Assembly (NCBI GenBank): GCA_015179045.1
Contig: WHUZ01000006.1
Location: forward strand, 1,860,001 to 1,924,000
Direction: 5' to 3'
DNA: 64,000 bases
Source of the DNA: Kalaharituber pfeilii
Lineage: Eukaryota > Ascomycota > Pezizomycetes > Pezizales > Pezizaceae
Shown: positions 42,494 through 53,335 of the stretch, piece by piece
How the letters are laid out: each line of letters opens with the position of its first letter
How positions within the stretch are numbered: the stretch's first letter is position 1
The notes under the pieces: model-generated
The model's database searches: none
Seen by the model: only the letters and a program-made list of their open reading frames with translations
What the model was told of the DNA's origin: nothing
Made by a program: the position numbers and the translations under genes

Positions 42494-43494
42494 GTCTTTC
42501 AAATTAAAAGTTTTGCCTTCAGTACTAAGAAATAACTGAGAACGCCTAATATAATAACCAAACCAACAGTATGCATTGATACAAAGATTATATGTATAGC
42601 TTCCTTTAGTAATTGTTCTTAAGTTGATGCAATCTCTTGTAAAATTCATGATGCCATATAATTTTTCTAATATGAATTCCTTCTGAAGATACTTGAGAAT
42701 CAAGCTTTCCTCCTGAAACTCGGCATATGCTGAATTGCTTTTAATTAATGCGTTCCAATGGGTCTATATAATTACTATAATTAGTAGAGAAAGAACACTT
42801 GTCAAGTTATAAAGTATACCTCAAAATTAGAAATCCATCTAGTTTGCCAGCCACGGATAGTATCCTTAATCTTCTGTCTAAGTTTTTTGTAAAGAGTATA
42901 ATTAACAGGAAGATCTAGGTCGAAGAATTTATGAATAATATCGTAAAGATCAGACTCAATAATTGAATAGTAGCGAGCATAGTATCTGTGTATATAGCAA
43001 ATACAGTCATCATATCTCTGCTTATTATCAATATTAAGAGCAACTCGAAATTGTTTGCAAGGCTTTCCATGAGTACGAGTCTCTTCCTCAGTCGAAGAGG
43101 ATAAAAAATCACTGTCTGAAAAAGATTAATTAGTAGCCTTCTGTTTTGCTCATACTTGTTCAATACATGAAAGATTCTGGTAGTTGTCCATATTCCGTTA
43201 AGTATAATCGTAAAAGTACCGCTTCTAGGCAAATCATCATGATTGGGATTATGCTAGAGAAAAGAATATAATATGTTAGTAGTGTATTTCACTAACTATC
43301 AAAATAGGAATAATTTGTACGCTCTCAAGAGTTTCTTGAGAGAAAACAGAGTGATCCCACTGGAATGAGACAAGTGTATCATTTGACAATTCAGAATGCT
43401 GGGCTGCAAGTGGATTAACCAGGGTGGAAGAAGGGATGCCTCCAGAGGAAAGTAGAGTAGGGTCAAGATTATTGTCAGAAACGTGGGAGGAAGA

Positions 43495-43497
<3 letters not shown>

Positions 43498-43529
<32 letters not shown>

Positions 43530-43572
43530 CACGTGACCCCGCTTGTAGCTGTTCGCCATGGCAGGGCAGGGG
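43498..43572 (-). mobile_element. Hairpin-only retroinsertion, type II, in frame in exon 1
   Basis: Poly(T), CACGTGACCCCGCTTGTAGC and GTTCGCCATGGCAGGGCA between GGAAGACTC duplications (43489-43497, 43573-43581). Net gain is 84 bp, so the host exon stays open and gains 28 residues including a long lysine run. Confidence 0.92.
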
Positions 43573-43850
43573 GGAAGACTCCAAAGTGCAGGCTATATAG
43601 TTGACCTTACAACGATTCTTAGATCCCTTAGGGTGACCCATGTTCTTTATGTGTGATGGCTGCGCTTGAGTGGTGAAGATGGATGGGTGCAGAACAGAGG
43701 CAGGGATTTCTAAGTGGGTGTGTGGGCAGATAGTATGCCATTTTACCAAGGTGAGTTGAGTCATCAGCACCTACCGGTATAGTGAGCCACTGCATAGCTG
43801 AGCAGCAGAGGGGCAGTTACTCAAACTCAACATTTTCACATTGTCACTCG

Positions 43851-43965
43851 AATTCATTATTTGTGCATGAATTCATCATTTGTGTGCGAATTCGTCATTT
43901 GTGCACGAATTCATTATTTGTGTGCAAATTTGTCATTTATGCGCGAATTCGTCATTTGTGCACGA
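43851..43965. repeat. 19-bp minisatellite, about six units
   Basis: Tandem GAATTCRTCATTTGTGYRC units (EcoRI-like GAATTC at each start), with the fifth unit diverged. Frames across it encode only the repeat. Confidence 0.93.
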
Positions 43966-44299
43966 ATGCAAATTTCTTTTTTTTTTTTCTTTTGCACTGA
44001 AAAGTGCTCCGAAATCATTAAGTCCATGAGGGAACAACCTTGGTATTCTTGGCACTTATATTTCCGGTGAACACTTCAATACACCATAGCATAAGCTCAA
44101 GCCCAGCCTCAAACCAACTACAAACAACCATGTCCTGGGCCGGCTCAAGATCATGACATGCTGATTTACAAGATAATGAAGATGGCCGTTAAGTAAGGCG
44201 TAAGTAACTACTTATTAGATATATTCTCTCAAGAAGAAAGCTAATTCTTTAATTTAGAGTATAAAAAGAAGGCTTTACATAAAAAGCTCAGGCTCCAAC

Positions 44300-44440
44300 A
44301 AGATCTACCTCCACCGCCTCCACCACCACCTCCACCACTGCCTTCACCACCGCCTCCACTACTGCCTCCACTACTGCCTCCACTACCGCCTCTACTACCA
44401 CTTCCACTACCGCCTCCACCACTGCCTCCACTACTACCAT
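44300..44440. repeat. Trinucleotide-type minisatellite (CTGCCTCCACTAC)
   Basis: Degenerate triplet repeat (CCA/CCT/CTA/CTG). The minus-strand reading is a Gly/Ser tract (GGSSGGSSGGGG). It lies in a 96-codon frame without other features, so I call it a repeat. Confidence 0.8.
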
Positions 44441-44802
44441 CAACAAGATATATAGAGACAAGCTTACAATCCATCAGCAACAACGAAAATGCGCCCTGAT
44501 GCGCGGGCGCAGCGTCATGACAATTGGACACATCTCATGCGTTAGTGCGTTCTGAAGTTCTTCTAACTACGCCCGGCGTCTGACAACCTCGCTACCAAAG
44601 CCCAGCGTCCGAACACCTCGCTAGCAAGTCCCGGCGTCCCTACTTCATGTACAATTCTGTATGCCTCATGCCACACAACATTTAACCTTACATGTCTGGA
44701 TGCCTGTAAAGTGACAGATAACGTTATTAATGAGGTAACTGACATACCGCGTCGAATGTTTACATACATACGCAAAATGGTCTATTCCACACGTGTGCCG
44801 AC

Positions 44803-45587
44803 GAGGGCATTTTCCAATGTTTCACCGACAACAACTTTTTCAGAACGAGCGCTTGGAAGAACTCCAACTTCCCGGCGCCTCCAGAACGTGAAAGTTATAT
44901 CAAAGCGAAGCTCAGGACCGCCTGAGAAAGAATACCTCATTTGATTTACAGAATTCAGAAGTTTAGGACTCGTTTCGTCAAGGTCAAGTTTTCTGATGTT
45001 TTTCAGAGAATTCCCACACAAATCTCGAGAGGCAGGGACCCGCACCTAGGATCGCGCGATCGCTTCTGAGATCGGCTGATCGGCTGCAGAAGGGGCGACC
45101 AAGAACAGTAATAGCGCAAACGAGCAACAAGCAGCGACCTTCCCTTTTCTGTGGGGGAGTGAGATCGGGTGGAGAGGCCAGAAGGAGTGGAAGAAGGAGA
45201 TGGAGCGATTACAGCGGGGTGGCGGAATCGGATAGGTGCAGGTGTGGGAGGTGCAAACGGGGGAGCATCTCGATGCAGAAGTCAGGAGAACCGCCCAGAA
45301 GGTTTCGAGAGGTGGAGCGACATGGGAAAGGATTGGAAGAGAAAGGCGGAGGATGGAGAGGAGTATGATATTTTAGAGAATTTCTTTTCCAGGGTCAAGT
45401 TCTAGAAGGTAGGAGAATGCGGGGTCAAGTTCTAGAAGCTAGGAGAGCGGGGGCGACGGCGCGTGGGGGCCATGTACGTAGAGAGTTAGTTTAGCCTGTC
45501 TCCGGGCTATGAGGGCTTGCCCAGGGACCCTGCCATGGCCAAGTGCTACAAGCGGGGTTATGTGATTAAAAAAAAAAAAAAAAAAAA
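44803..45587 (+). mobile_element. LINE-C deletion derivative: 5' leader joined to 3' tail
   Basis: 44803-45145 is the LINE-C leader (inverted match to 28420-28759). It is followed directly by the C-terminal ORF2 remnant (VAESDRCRCG, then truncated), the GGTCAAGTTCTAGAAG 3' UTR and the type II tail with poly(A) at 45568-45587. ORF1 and nearly all of ORF2 are missing. No matching target duplication was found, so the left boundary is approximate. Confidence 0.8.
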
Positions 45588-45779
45588 TATAGAGTGGTGG
45601 CACTATTATATCAAAGGAGCATTCTCACTTATGCTATATACATTAGTACTGCAATGTTGTAAAGTACAACTGATGTGTAGACGCTCTCTAAAATATGAAA
45701 GATGATTCCATATATTCTACTGTGCTCTGGCTTCAATTTAAGCCCCCTTGAGAGCTATTTGTACTCACAGGAATTTTTT
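45588..45779 (+). repeat. Second copy of the 701-893 repeat
   Basis: Matches 701-893 with few differences, directly after the LINE-C poly(A). Confidence 0.85.
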
Positions 45780-46403
45780 GGCAGTAGTAAAGGATTTAGC
45801 TAGTGCACAATACCCGGCTTCCCAGTTTTAATTTCCACACATTATAGGGAGTATACCTATATAACATAATACAAAAATCTAAGTGGTGAAGATGTAAAAA
45901 ACTTATTACAGATGTCATAAATGCATATCCTCAATTGCTAAAGCTTCACTAAATTATTGGATGCACAATGGCCTAAAATACCTGAAACTCCTCCTCATTA
46001 CCTGCTCGGCTAACTTCTACCTTTAGTTCCAGGCATGTAACTTCTGCTAGAATTTCCACAGCATGCTGTAATTATGCTAGATTATTGCCTTTATGGAATT
46101 GAACCTCTACTGGGTTAAAAATTGCATAGAAAGACATTCTGGGTATATTTATGGTCAGAATTCCTGCTTTCTCGGTAACCTACCCATTGGCCCCCACCCA
46201 CTCCAGCACACAGACCACTACCACCCCACATGTCTCACCAACTCCAATACCCCACTCTCGTGCCATTGAACTACCTTGAGCAAGTGGAGAAAGTAGTAAT
46301 ATGAAGGTATTAAGAGCATAGGGGGTATAAATTTAATTTTCAATTCCGTAAAAATATGTGACCCGCTTCTGCGTCGTGACCCGCTTCACCATAAAACACA
46401 GTA
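45780..46403. other. No gene recognised
   Basis: AT-rich sequence between the small repeat and the duplicated segment. No supported frame. Confidence 0.4.
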
Positions 46404-46682
46404 AGTAGATACAGCTACTGGTCAGCTTAAAATAATAAATTAGATACCTTGGATATCAAAGTTAAGTTAAAGTACAGTAATCTTACCAATTCATCTCAAA
46501 GATGTTTATCAAATTCATTCAACTTTTCTCCAGCATATTTTGGTTCTAGTCAATGTTTACATATTTGATGCTTCTCAAGCACACTCAAGGCCCGACATTT
46601 TTCTAGATTTCATGACTGATGCATATTGATGTCTTTGGCTGGGCGTGAAACAAGTTGATGTTTACTTCGTTCATCTCCTATT

Positions 46683-47875
46683 CAAAGGTCATAAAGGAAT
46701 CCCAGGCAACACCGAAGCAGATCGAGCAGCCAAGGTTGGTACACAGCTGCCATATTAAAACGAGATTGTCACGGAGGACGGGATGAAACAAGAGGCCAAA
46801 GCAAGGAGAGCGGCCGAAAGAAACAGACTGCATATCTCATATAGGCCACTACGCAGACTAGGCAATAGGGTCGCAACGCTAGCTGGCATCCTTGGAGGCA
46901 AGGGCCTCCGGCGCTGGAAATTCAAGGTCGGCACAGCTGACAGCCCGGAATGCCGGTGGTGCGGCGAGGCTGAATAAACGACCCTTCACATATTGTCTCA
47001 ATGTAGAGTCTGGAAGCAGAGATGCCCAAGGGGTAAGGATGGATTGTGCAGACCCTTGGGTGACCAAGATGAAGGGGAGCCCCACCACCACCACCACCAT
47101 CATCACCACCACCATCACAGCCATCGCCCTCGCCGGCACCATCACCACCACAGCCACCAAAAACACCAGCGCCGTCGCCACACAAGGCAAGAGGTAAGCT
47201 TCCGACCCAGGAGGAAGCATACCGGCGACACCTCATCAAGTCTTCGACAACCACTCCCGATGCCACCACCAAGGGAGGAGCAGGCATCTTAGGACACGGC
47301 ATCGCGTTGAGGAAAGACCTGGGAAAGGTCAAGAAGTGGTTGGAAGCGGCGAATAGGGAGTTAGGAAATATACGGGGGATTCGCTGGCTGAGAAAGAAGA
47401 CTTTGCTGGAGGAGGAAGGCAAAAAGACAAGCTCGGTGGTAGTCTACTTGGAGAAAGAGATGGACGTTGAGAGGGTGAGACTGAGTGGGAGGTGGCACAA
47501 ATCGGTTCGGTATGAGTCGGAGAGGGGACGGAAGTAGGGGATCATACTGGACGCTACTCGCATCACGGAGGGATACGCTGGGTAACACGTACTTAGAAAA
47601 GATGTATTTAGGGCATTATGGGGTAGTTGACTTCTCTTCGTTCTTTTGGTTTATTTTAATAAAACCCCTCGCCATAGCCCATAGGGCGGCATGCGAGTAT
47701 TGATATAAAAAAAAAAAAAAAAAGGTTTGAAGGGGAGGGCCTTCGGGGAGTGATAGGAATTTTGGAATGGGCGAGGGGTTAGCCCCGGGGGATTTACTTC
47801 TATTTTTCCGTACTTGTACTTTGTTTTGATGTAACTAGACCTCGCCATAGCCTATAGGGCGGCACGCGAGTATTG

Positions 47876-47900
<25 letters not shown>
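46683..47900 (+). mobile_element. LINE-A copy (type I tail) with a second LINE inside
   Basis: The less-deleted counterpart of 11023-11390. It encodes HKGIPGNTEADRAAKVGT, a block with AERNRLHISYRPLRRLG and ATLAGILGGKGLRRWKFKV, and CRWCGEAE, which ends in an in-frame TAA. The type I tail at 47841-47878 is followed by a poly(A) of about 38. Interrupted by 47080-47727. Confidence 0.85.
47080..47727 (+). mobile_element. 5'-truncated ORF1-only LINE-A derivative
   Basis: TGAAGGGGAG duplications (47070-47079, 47728-47737). The insert starts inside the proline-rich linker of ORF1, continues through GHGIALRKDLGKVKKWL, IRGIRWLRKKTLLEEEGKKT and SSVVVYLEKEMDVERVRL to the stop after YESERGRK at 47537, then goes directly to 3' UTR, type I hairpin and poly(A). 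It has the same ORF1/3'-UTR arrangement as 40374-42024 but is clearly diverged. Confidence 0.9.
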
Positions 47901-47919
<19 letters not shown>

Positions 47920-48096
47920 ATTTCAGTAATTATTTGAATTTACAAAATTTTATCACCCCCCCTGTCTGCCAAGCATTTTATTCTATACCGGAACCTTGCT
48001 ATACCGGACGAAAAGTACCAGATTTTAGGGATCCGGCATAGCAAGGGTAGACTGTATAAAAAAAAAAAAAACAATTAACCCTGCTAGAGTCTGTGA

Positions 48097-48228
48097 GGGA
48101 ACTTGACGGGGGATGGATGGTGAAATTCGCGATTTATTGTAATTAAGTCAGTGTAGTTAAGATAAACCTCGCCATAGCCTTACAGGCGGCATGCGAGTAA
48201 TGATATTAAAAAAAAAAAAAAAAAAAAA
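48097..48228 (+). mobile_element. LINE 3'-UTR insertion (type I), uninterrupted copy
   Basis: Counterpart of 11573-12226 without the nested hairpin insertion and MITE. Flanks are TAGAGTCTGTGA (48085-48096) and TAGACTCTGTGA (48229-48240). Confidence 0.85.
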
Positions 48229-48927
48229 TAGACTCTGTGACGTTGGTTTTTCAATAAGAAATCATAATGAGAGGTGATATATGATACCCTACTCGAAGTG
48301 GACTGCTCGAATAGGACTACTCGAATAGGACTACTTCATTTGCTCAGTAGTCAGATGGCATCGTAGTCTACCCAAACTGAGCCTTGTGTGGCACAGTAGT
48401 GTCTGAGTCTAGGCGCATGTGGCACAGCGGTGGCCGAACGCCCGAATCGGCTGATCAATATATTTGCTTCACACTGGAATGGGCGATTGTACAACGATTA
48501 CCCAACTTGCAGATGATAGCAGGTACCTATAACAACCTAAGTGTCATCCGACCCCCACACGGGATGGTTAAGGTAGAAGTAATCAAAGCAAGGGAAGCAA
48601 TTAAGGGGATGGGATATTGAAAACATCGAATTTCTAGGTACCCTGCTTCACCTTTTAGCTCTGATGGTCGAGGTTAGTTACCAACGGCTTTACAAACAAT
48701 GGCGGCAGCATCAGTTTAGGATTATAAAATACCAAAGATCTCCCTCAATTCCTTCCTGCCTCCCGAAGCCAGCTTCAATAACAGCAGCCCCCTTCTCACT
48801 CTCATCAAGCTCCTTTTACAACGCAACGCTGCGCAAGAGAACCGCCTACCTTTCGGCTGCCAGACTACGGTGGACTATATCCTCGTTTGCGTTCCTCTAG
48901 CACATTTGAGAAGCATTTTAAGTCAAT

Positions 48928-49765
48928 ATGAAGAGTATGTTCAATGACACGAGGTCGTAATATTTTACCATTTGACCATGTGATGACTAACTTTTATGGC
49001 ATAGTCCTCGACGCCGCAACTCTGCTGGTTTCTCTAGTAGCAGGCGTGACGAATGCTTTGCCAACACCTAATGAAGTGAACAATTTCGGCCCCTCAGGTG
49101 TTAGCGCTGTCGATGACACTCGCATTAAACATGTTCTTGACGTGATGGAGGCCGATACTGGGCCCCTGAACTGGAAAACGCTCAATGACAGTGGAGCTCT
49201 CCTCACGATCCCGACTGACGAGTGGGACAAGTACGCAAATTTAGCTGGTATCATGTCTGACATTCAGACTGTTGAAGAAAGGGCTGCAGAGGCCACTTAC
49301 TCGTCGCAGGTTGAAACTCGCGATATTCTTCGTCGTGATACAGTGTTTGAAGTCCCGGGAGGTATAAATGGTCACATAGCCCATGGGGTGTGCTATGATT
49401 CAGGCTCTTTGGCCCATTATGATCAGATTTCAAGATTCATCCCTTGGGCATGTGCGGCCTTCGAGGTTCAGGGTGTACTTAATACGCGGGGTATCAATGG
49501 GGTGGCTAAGTTAGGAAATATGAAAGACGCAGCTGGTGATATGTTTTATGTATATTTTCTTTGGAGATATAATGGGTTCCTGCACTTTACAGTTGCTGAT
49601 TGTAATGTATTGCTGAAACGGTTGGTGAATAACTACTGTCAGGGGAGTGACAGGTATACTCGTGGTGGAAGAATTATGGTTAATACAGGAGTCGTTGGCG
49701 GCCCGTTCTGGCTTGATGCAGTGGTCGTAGGCGCAGACCCACAAGCATTTAAGTGTGACTGTTAG
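48928..49765 (+). CDS. Secreted prepro-protein, copy 2 (intact)
   Basis: Same two-exon structure as copy 1: exon 1 at 48928-48934, a 70-nt intron to 49004, exon 2 at 49005-49765; 255 aa. The signal peptide ends near residue 20 (VTNA), the propeptide runs to RR at 112-113, then a C-terminal region of about 142 residues with four cysteines shared with copy 1 plus a CxC-type end. The first 112 residues differ from copy 1 at two positions, but the part after RR differs at about thirty, nearly all by nonsynonymous changes. That suggests diversifying selection on the processed product. A TATA box lies near 48723. Family not recognised; not claimed to be a toxin. Confidence 0.82.
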
Positions 49766-50218
49766 AAAATAAAATCGAGATTCTAGCAGTCTCTCATGTT
49801 GAAAGAAGAAGATGGTAGCGAAGGTATAATATGTATTATTAGCTCTTGTTCTGAGTAGACTTGACGCTGTGCAAATAAACTAGTTCATCCTCTCTACCAT
49901 GGGCTGGTAGCTTGTATGCAGAGTTATGTAAACAAAACAAGAGGACTGGTCCATCTAAAAATCACTCTACTCGCATACCACATGAAAAAGTGAAGGAGAC
50001 ATCCCCCTAGAGGTCCTGGCGTGGGCGGAGGGGGGTGAGTAGACTGTGATACCTGTTTCTATGTGCAAATAGGCCTGCGAAAGTTGAGCTTTTTTATGGC
50101 CTGCTGAGATATACAATTTTTACATCCGCAGCACAACATGTAATTGCAATACTATTACTTTCAAAGCAGTATCAAATGAAGGCTCTATATTTCACCTGTA
50201 TATCTATCTAAAAAGATA

Positions 50219-50479
50219 ATGATTCTGCTTGACCAGAATATCATAGCAGCTGTGGATCAGAACACTGGTCAGCTCAGTGGTGGTATTTGTCCTCTTAACG
50301 AACTTTATGGACTACTGGAATATCGGCAGCGAGCAGGATCTGACAATGCATACGGCAGCCACAACTTCACGCTAGGAGAGCTCCTTATGACCCGGTGCTT
50401 TCATGTGCTCAGGGCAGAAGGGGAAAGTTTGGTGTCGTACAACCTGAAAAGCATAGGAGAAGATTGGGAACTCGTGTGA
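50219..50479 (+). CDS. Small hypothetical protein, 86 aa
   Basis: Starts MILLDQNIIAAVDQNTGQLS and ends GEDWELV. The copy at 16219 has a nonsense change. Composition is protein-like and acidic, but there is no recognisable domain. It may be an exon of a larger gene or a remnant. Confidence 0.35.
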   Translation: MILLDQNIIAAVDQNTGQLSGGICPLNELYGLLEYRQRAGSDNAYGSHNFTLGELLMTRCFHVLRAEGESLVSYNLKSIGEDWELV

Positions 50480-50955
50480 GGTGGTTAAGGTCTGGGTCAA
50501 AATACAGTCATTTTTCTGGCCTAACTAGGTATATTTGAACCATCAATACACAACGACTCTCCGCTGGGAAGAGTCGGATGGAGATGAACGGGGGATTGGA
50601 GCCGCTTATATTACTAACTATGCTCATGAATTGCTACATGGTTGTTCGTATTTCCTTTATTTCTTTTGTTATAGCCTTGTCATAGCTCTCAGGGCGGCGA
50701 ACGGGTAATGTGAAAGGAAAAAAAAACGGCGATTCAAGGTTAAAATGGTATCACTCGGTTGCTAGTCTATAACAAAACAGTTAGTTTATAGGAACGAAGG
50801 AACATATCCTTGTGCTTGATTCTGTGTAAGGGAAACCGGAAATATTTAATGTGAACTGCTTGAGCTGCGTTGCTACCCTATTGTTCCGGTGGTCAATTAC
50901 CTTTTGGTTGTTTCGGGTGCTTCTCGTACGTATACATATTTTCGGTTTTTAGAAG

Positions 50956-51282
50956 TTACTTGTGTAAAGTCTTAACAAAAGGCTTTTTTTTCTTTTGCGT
51001 TATTTTAATATCATCAATCACGTGCCGTCCTAACCAAGAGCTATGGTGATAGCTATACTTATCAATAAAGGAAACAATGGACATGAAACCTAAAGGACAC
51101 CCGGAATCTTGCATTTGCAACCGCCGTCCCCATCGTACCCATTTCAGCAGTTCAATCAGCTGTTGTGAGCGTGCCGGTAGATGCAAGCTCGCGTAGTAAG
51201 GACCTCTGCTCAGCTGGGAGGTCACTGCAAAACAGCAGCTGCGGAAGTAGGCGTGGGGAAGTACGATATCCAGGTTTTGCAT
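50956..51282 (-). CDS. Unknown 108-aa protein, duplicated (copy 2)
   Basis: Same length as the frame at 16968-17294, with about nine substitutions. Contains PARSQQLIELLKWVRWGRRL and a lysine-rich end. No known family. Confidence 0.3.
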   Translation of the reverse strand: MQNLDIVLPHAYFRSCCFAVTSQLSRGPYYASLHLPARSQQLIELLKWVRWGRRLQMQDSGCPLGFMSIVSFIDKYSYHHSSWLGRHVIDDIKITQKKKKPFVKTLHK

Positions 51283-51703
51283 GTCACAAGGTCTATGGAT
51301 GTAGAAAAGAATAATCTATGCTAGAGAACATAACAGGTGACAGAAAAAAAAAGCAAGATGCTTAAAGGAATGAAGGGCGGGTGGCAGAGGAGCTGTTCAG
51401 TTGCGCCCTACACTGCTGGAGACGGTATGGTAGGTAATGTATACCGGAATCCTAGCGGGAACGGTATTGCATGACATGTATGGCCCGTTTGGCATGAACT
51501 GTGCAGTATGAAATCCCATGCTCTTGGTAACTGGTAAATATGCACGTATATAAGTGTTACATTATGGCTTGTTGAAAGCTAATTGTCCTCGCGTCCACTT
51601 TATCTTTAACTTTATACATACACACCCTGCGTATTTGCATGCTGGAGTGCTTCCGACTTTCATGTGTTGTCAACTGCATCCGCTTGTAAGCTTATATGCT
51701 GGG

Positions 51704-51762
51704 CACGAGACTAGTTTGTATGCGGGGTTATGTGAACCAAAATAAAAAAAAAAAAAAAAAGG
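51704..51762 (+). mobile_element. LINE-B tail fragment with poly(A)
   Basis: AGTTTGTATGCGGGGTTATGTGAACC plus poly(A), matching only the 3' half of the LINE-B hairpin at 18545-18600. Absent from copy 1 at the corresponding place (about 17750). Flanks GGCAC and GGCCACAC may be a degraded duplication. Confidence 0.6.
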
Positions 51763-51785
51763 CCACACTGCCTTCCCTGAACGTA

Positions 51786-52365
51786 TGGTGCCGGAAGTTA
51801 ATAATCAACATGTTGTAGCATTCCCGGCCAGCATTAGTAAGCAGCACCATATGGGTCATTTTGCTGCTTGGCCACGGTCACTTTACACGGTCGCATTACA
51901 CGCTCGCTTTACATCTACAGCTGCCCACGCTCGCACCACTCATAGAAGGTTTTTCCAGAGTCTATTGCAGGTCTACGAGAAACTATACCCAAAGCTCTTT
52001 TTTTCTATTTCAGACATCACTATTTGGCGTTATTATAATAAGTGTCTTCATATTATGCAGGCATATAAGGATGGTCATCCATATGGTACAGAGTGGGGAA
52101 CCCTTTGATGACTAATCCATTTGTATGGGGCTTGGCATGTAACATTTGCTACATTTCCTAAGAAAGTAAAAATACTTTGAACCTTTTCAGTTTTACAACG
52201 AATAAAGATTTTGCCATGAAAATATCATAGAATGATAGAGCGTCTCAAATAGTATAGATTTTTGGTATTTCTACCTTAGTTCATATCAGGTTGTGGTTGC
52301 TGATAGGTTTTGCGTTGCGTTGGTTGTGTCGCAAATTTCATGTTGATTATTAACTTCCGGCACCA
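51786..52365. mobile_element. 580-bp TIR element (TGGTGC family)
   Basis: Termini TGGTGCCGGAAGTTAATAAT, inverted at the right end, with TA at 51784-51785 and 52366-52367. Not present in duplication copy 1. No transposase; related termini at 7875-8838. Confidence 0.9.
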
Positions 52366-53335
52366 TAGCTGCAGGTTGGACAATCACGGGAGCACAGACA
52401 GCTACGGCCAACTACGTGGATGCCCCTCGAGGGTCTTGGCACGGGCCTAAGATTTGGATCCGCCAAGTCGCTTGCTCCAGCTGCACCATTCTATTGTCGA
52501 ATTCCCAGCCTCGTCGGCGACCTCTTACATCCCTCCGATCTCCGCGCAGGGTGTCATCCCTCCCCCTTCGGCTCCACTTTATACAATCTCCATTTCTTCG
52601 TTGTCTGGTATCCCACCACGCCGCTTTCTCCTATCAGCTCAACGTGTCGTATCGTCCTAAGCTCGCCCCAAAACTTGTTCAAAATATGTGACTGCGCTAT
52701 AGCTGCTAGGCCAGAGCATAATGTCTACGTTGTACCTCGGAGGCGGGGTGGCTATCTCGGGAGTTGGTAAATTGAAAATGATGGTGTTCCGGGCCATTCT
52801 GTCACGCTTTATGCAATGGAAAACAAGACGTGTGCTCACAGCGTCCTACAAAGCTACTCTAGGAGGACCACGAAGTGTTTGTTCCACGGAGAAGTTCCAA
52901 TGATCAGGAAATTTTCATTGTCCACTGGGGATGACAGGTGCCCTTATGCTAGGGATAAGAAACTAGGTGTACGTTCCGAGTGGTCCGAGACTACTGTGGC
53001 TCGGCCTAAGCATAATTGTGCACAGGGCTATTGGCGACTGGCCCGAATTATGAGTGGCCCTGTTCTCGTGCCCAGACTATTATTGTTCGGCCTCTGGTCT
53101 GGAACTAAAGTCACCCGAAATGGGGGGGTTGAGTGCGGCCGCATTTTTTTTAATTTTTTTTTTTTTAATTTTTTTCCTAAAAAATAAAGATCCCCTACCT
53201 AACATTAATGACAACAACCATTCCACAAACATCATCCCTGTTGCGAAGCCTACACAACGATAACTAAAACACTGTACTCCCATCCAATTAGCTATCTTAC
53301 TCTACTCTAATTCCTGCTCATCTATCAAGCCTACC

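Larger units (their letters stand above)
40220..43641 (-). pseudogene. Unknown five-exon gene with three insertions in coding exons
   Basis: Proposed exons on the minus strand: 43641-43297, 43253-43220, 43115-42820, 42763-42101, and 42044-40220, with GT-AG introns of 43, 104, 56 and 56 nt in consistent phase. The start is MGHPKGSKNRCK; the stop is TGA at 40220-40222. The exons are hit by a hairpin-only insertion (43498-43572, net 84 bp, in frame, adding a Lys-rich stretch), a 345-bp MITE (42149-42493) and a 1.65-kb LINE derivative (40374-42024). Subtracting each insert plus one duplication restores one frame of about 352 aa. The predicted protein is rich in Tyr and Ile with segments such as RYDDCICYIHRYYARYYS and IRGWQTRWISNFE. 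I do not recognise the family. The last two insertions must inactivate it. Confidence 0.72.
46404..48056 (+). mobile_element. 5'-truncated pogo-type element with nested LINEs
   Basis: Right part of the element at 9022-11532, ending ...CGGCATAGCAAGGGTAGACTG at 48056 with one C/T change in the terminus; the left terminus lies outside the duplicated block. A LINE-A copy (about 46683-47900) is inserted in it. Confidence 0.8.
46404..53062 (+). repeat. Segmental duplication, copy 2
   Basis: Homologous to 9372-18453. Copy-specific inserts here are a LINE derivative (47080-47727), a LINE-B tail piece (about 51704-51760) and a 580-bp TIR element (51786-52365). It lacks R1 and the 677-bp element of copy 1 and so preserves the secreted-protein gene intact. 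Confidence 0.93.

Noticed and set aside
43851..43965. Regularly spaced 19-bp repeats resembling a CRISPR array
   Set aside because: Units are directly adjacent with no unique spacers, and the genome is eukaryotic; it is a minisatellite.
46993..47292. Frame with a polyhistidine run
   Set aside because: Out-of-phase reading of the CCA-repeat proline linker of LINE ORF1; the phase leading to GHGIALRKDL is the coding one.
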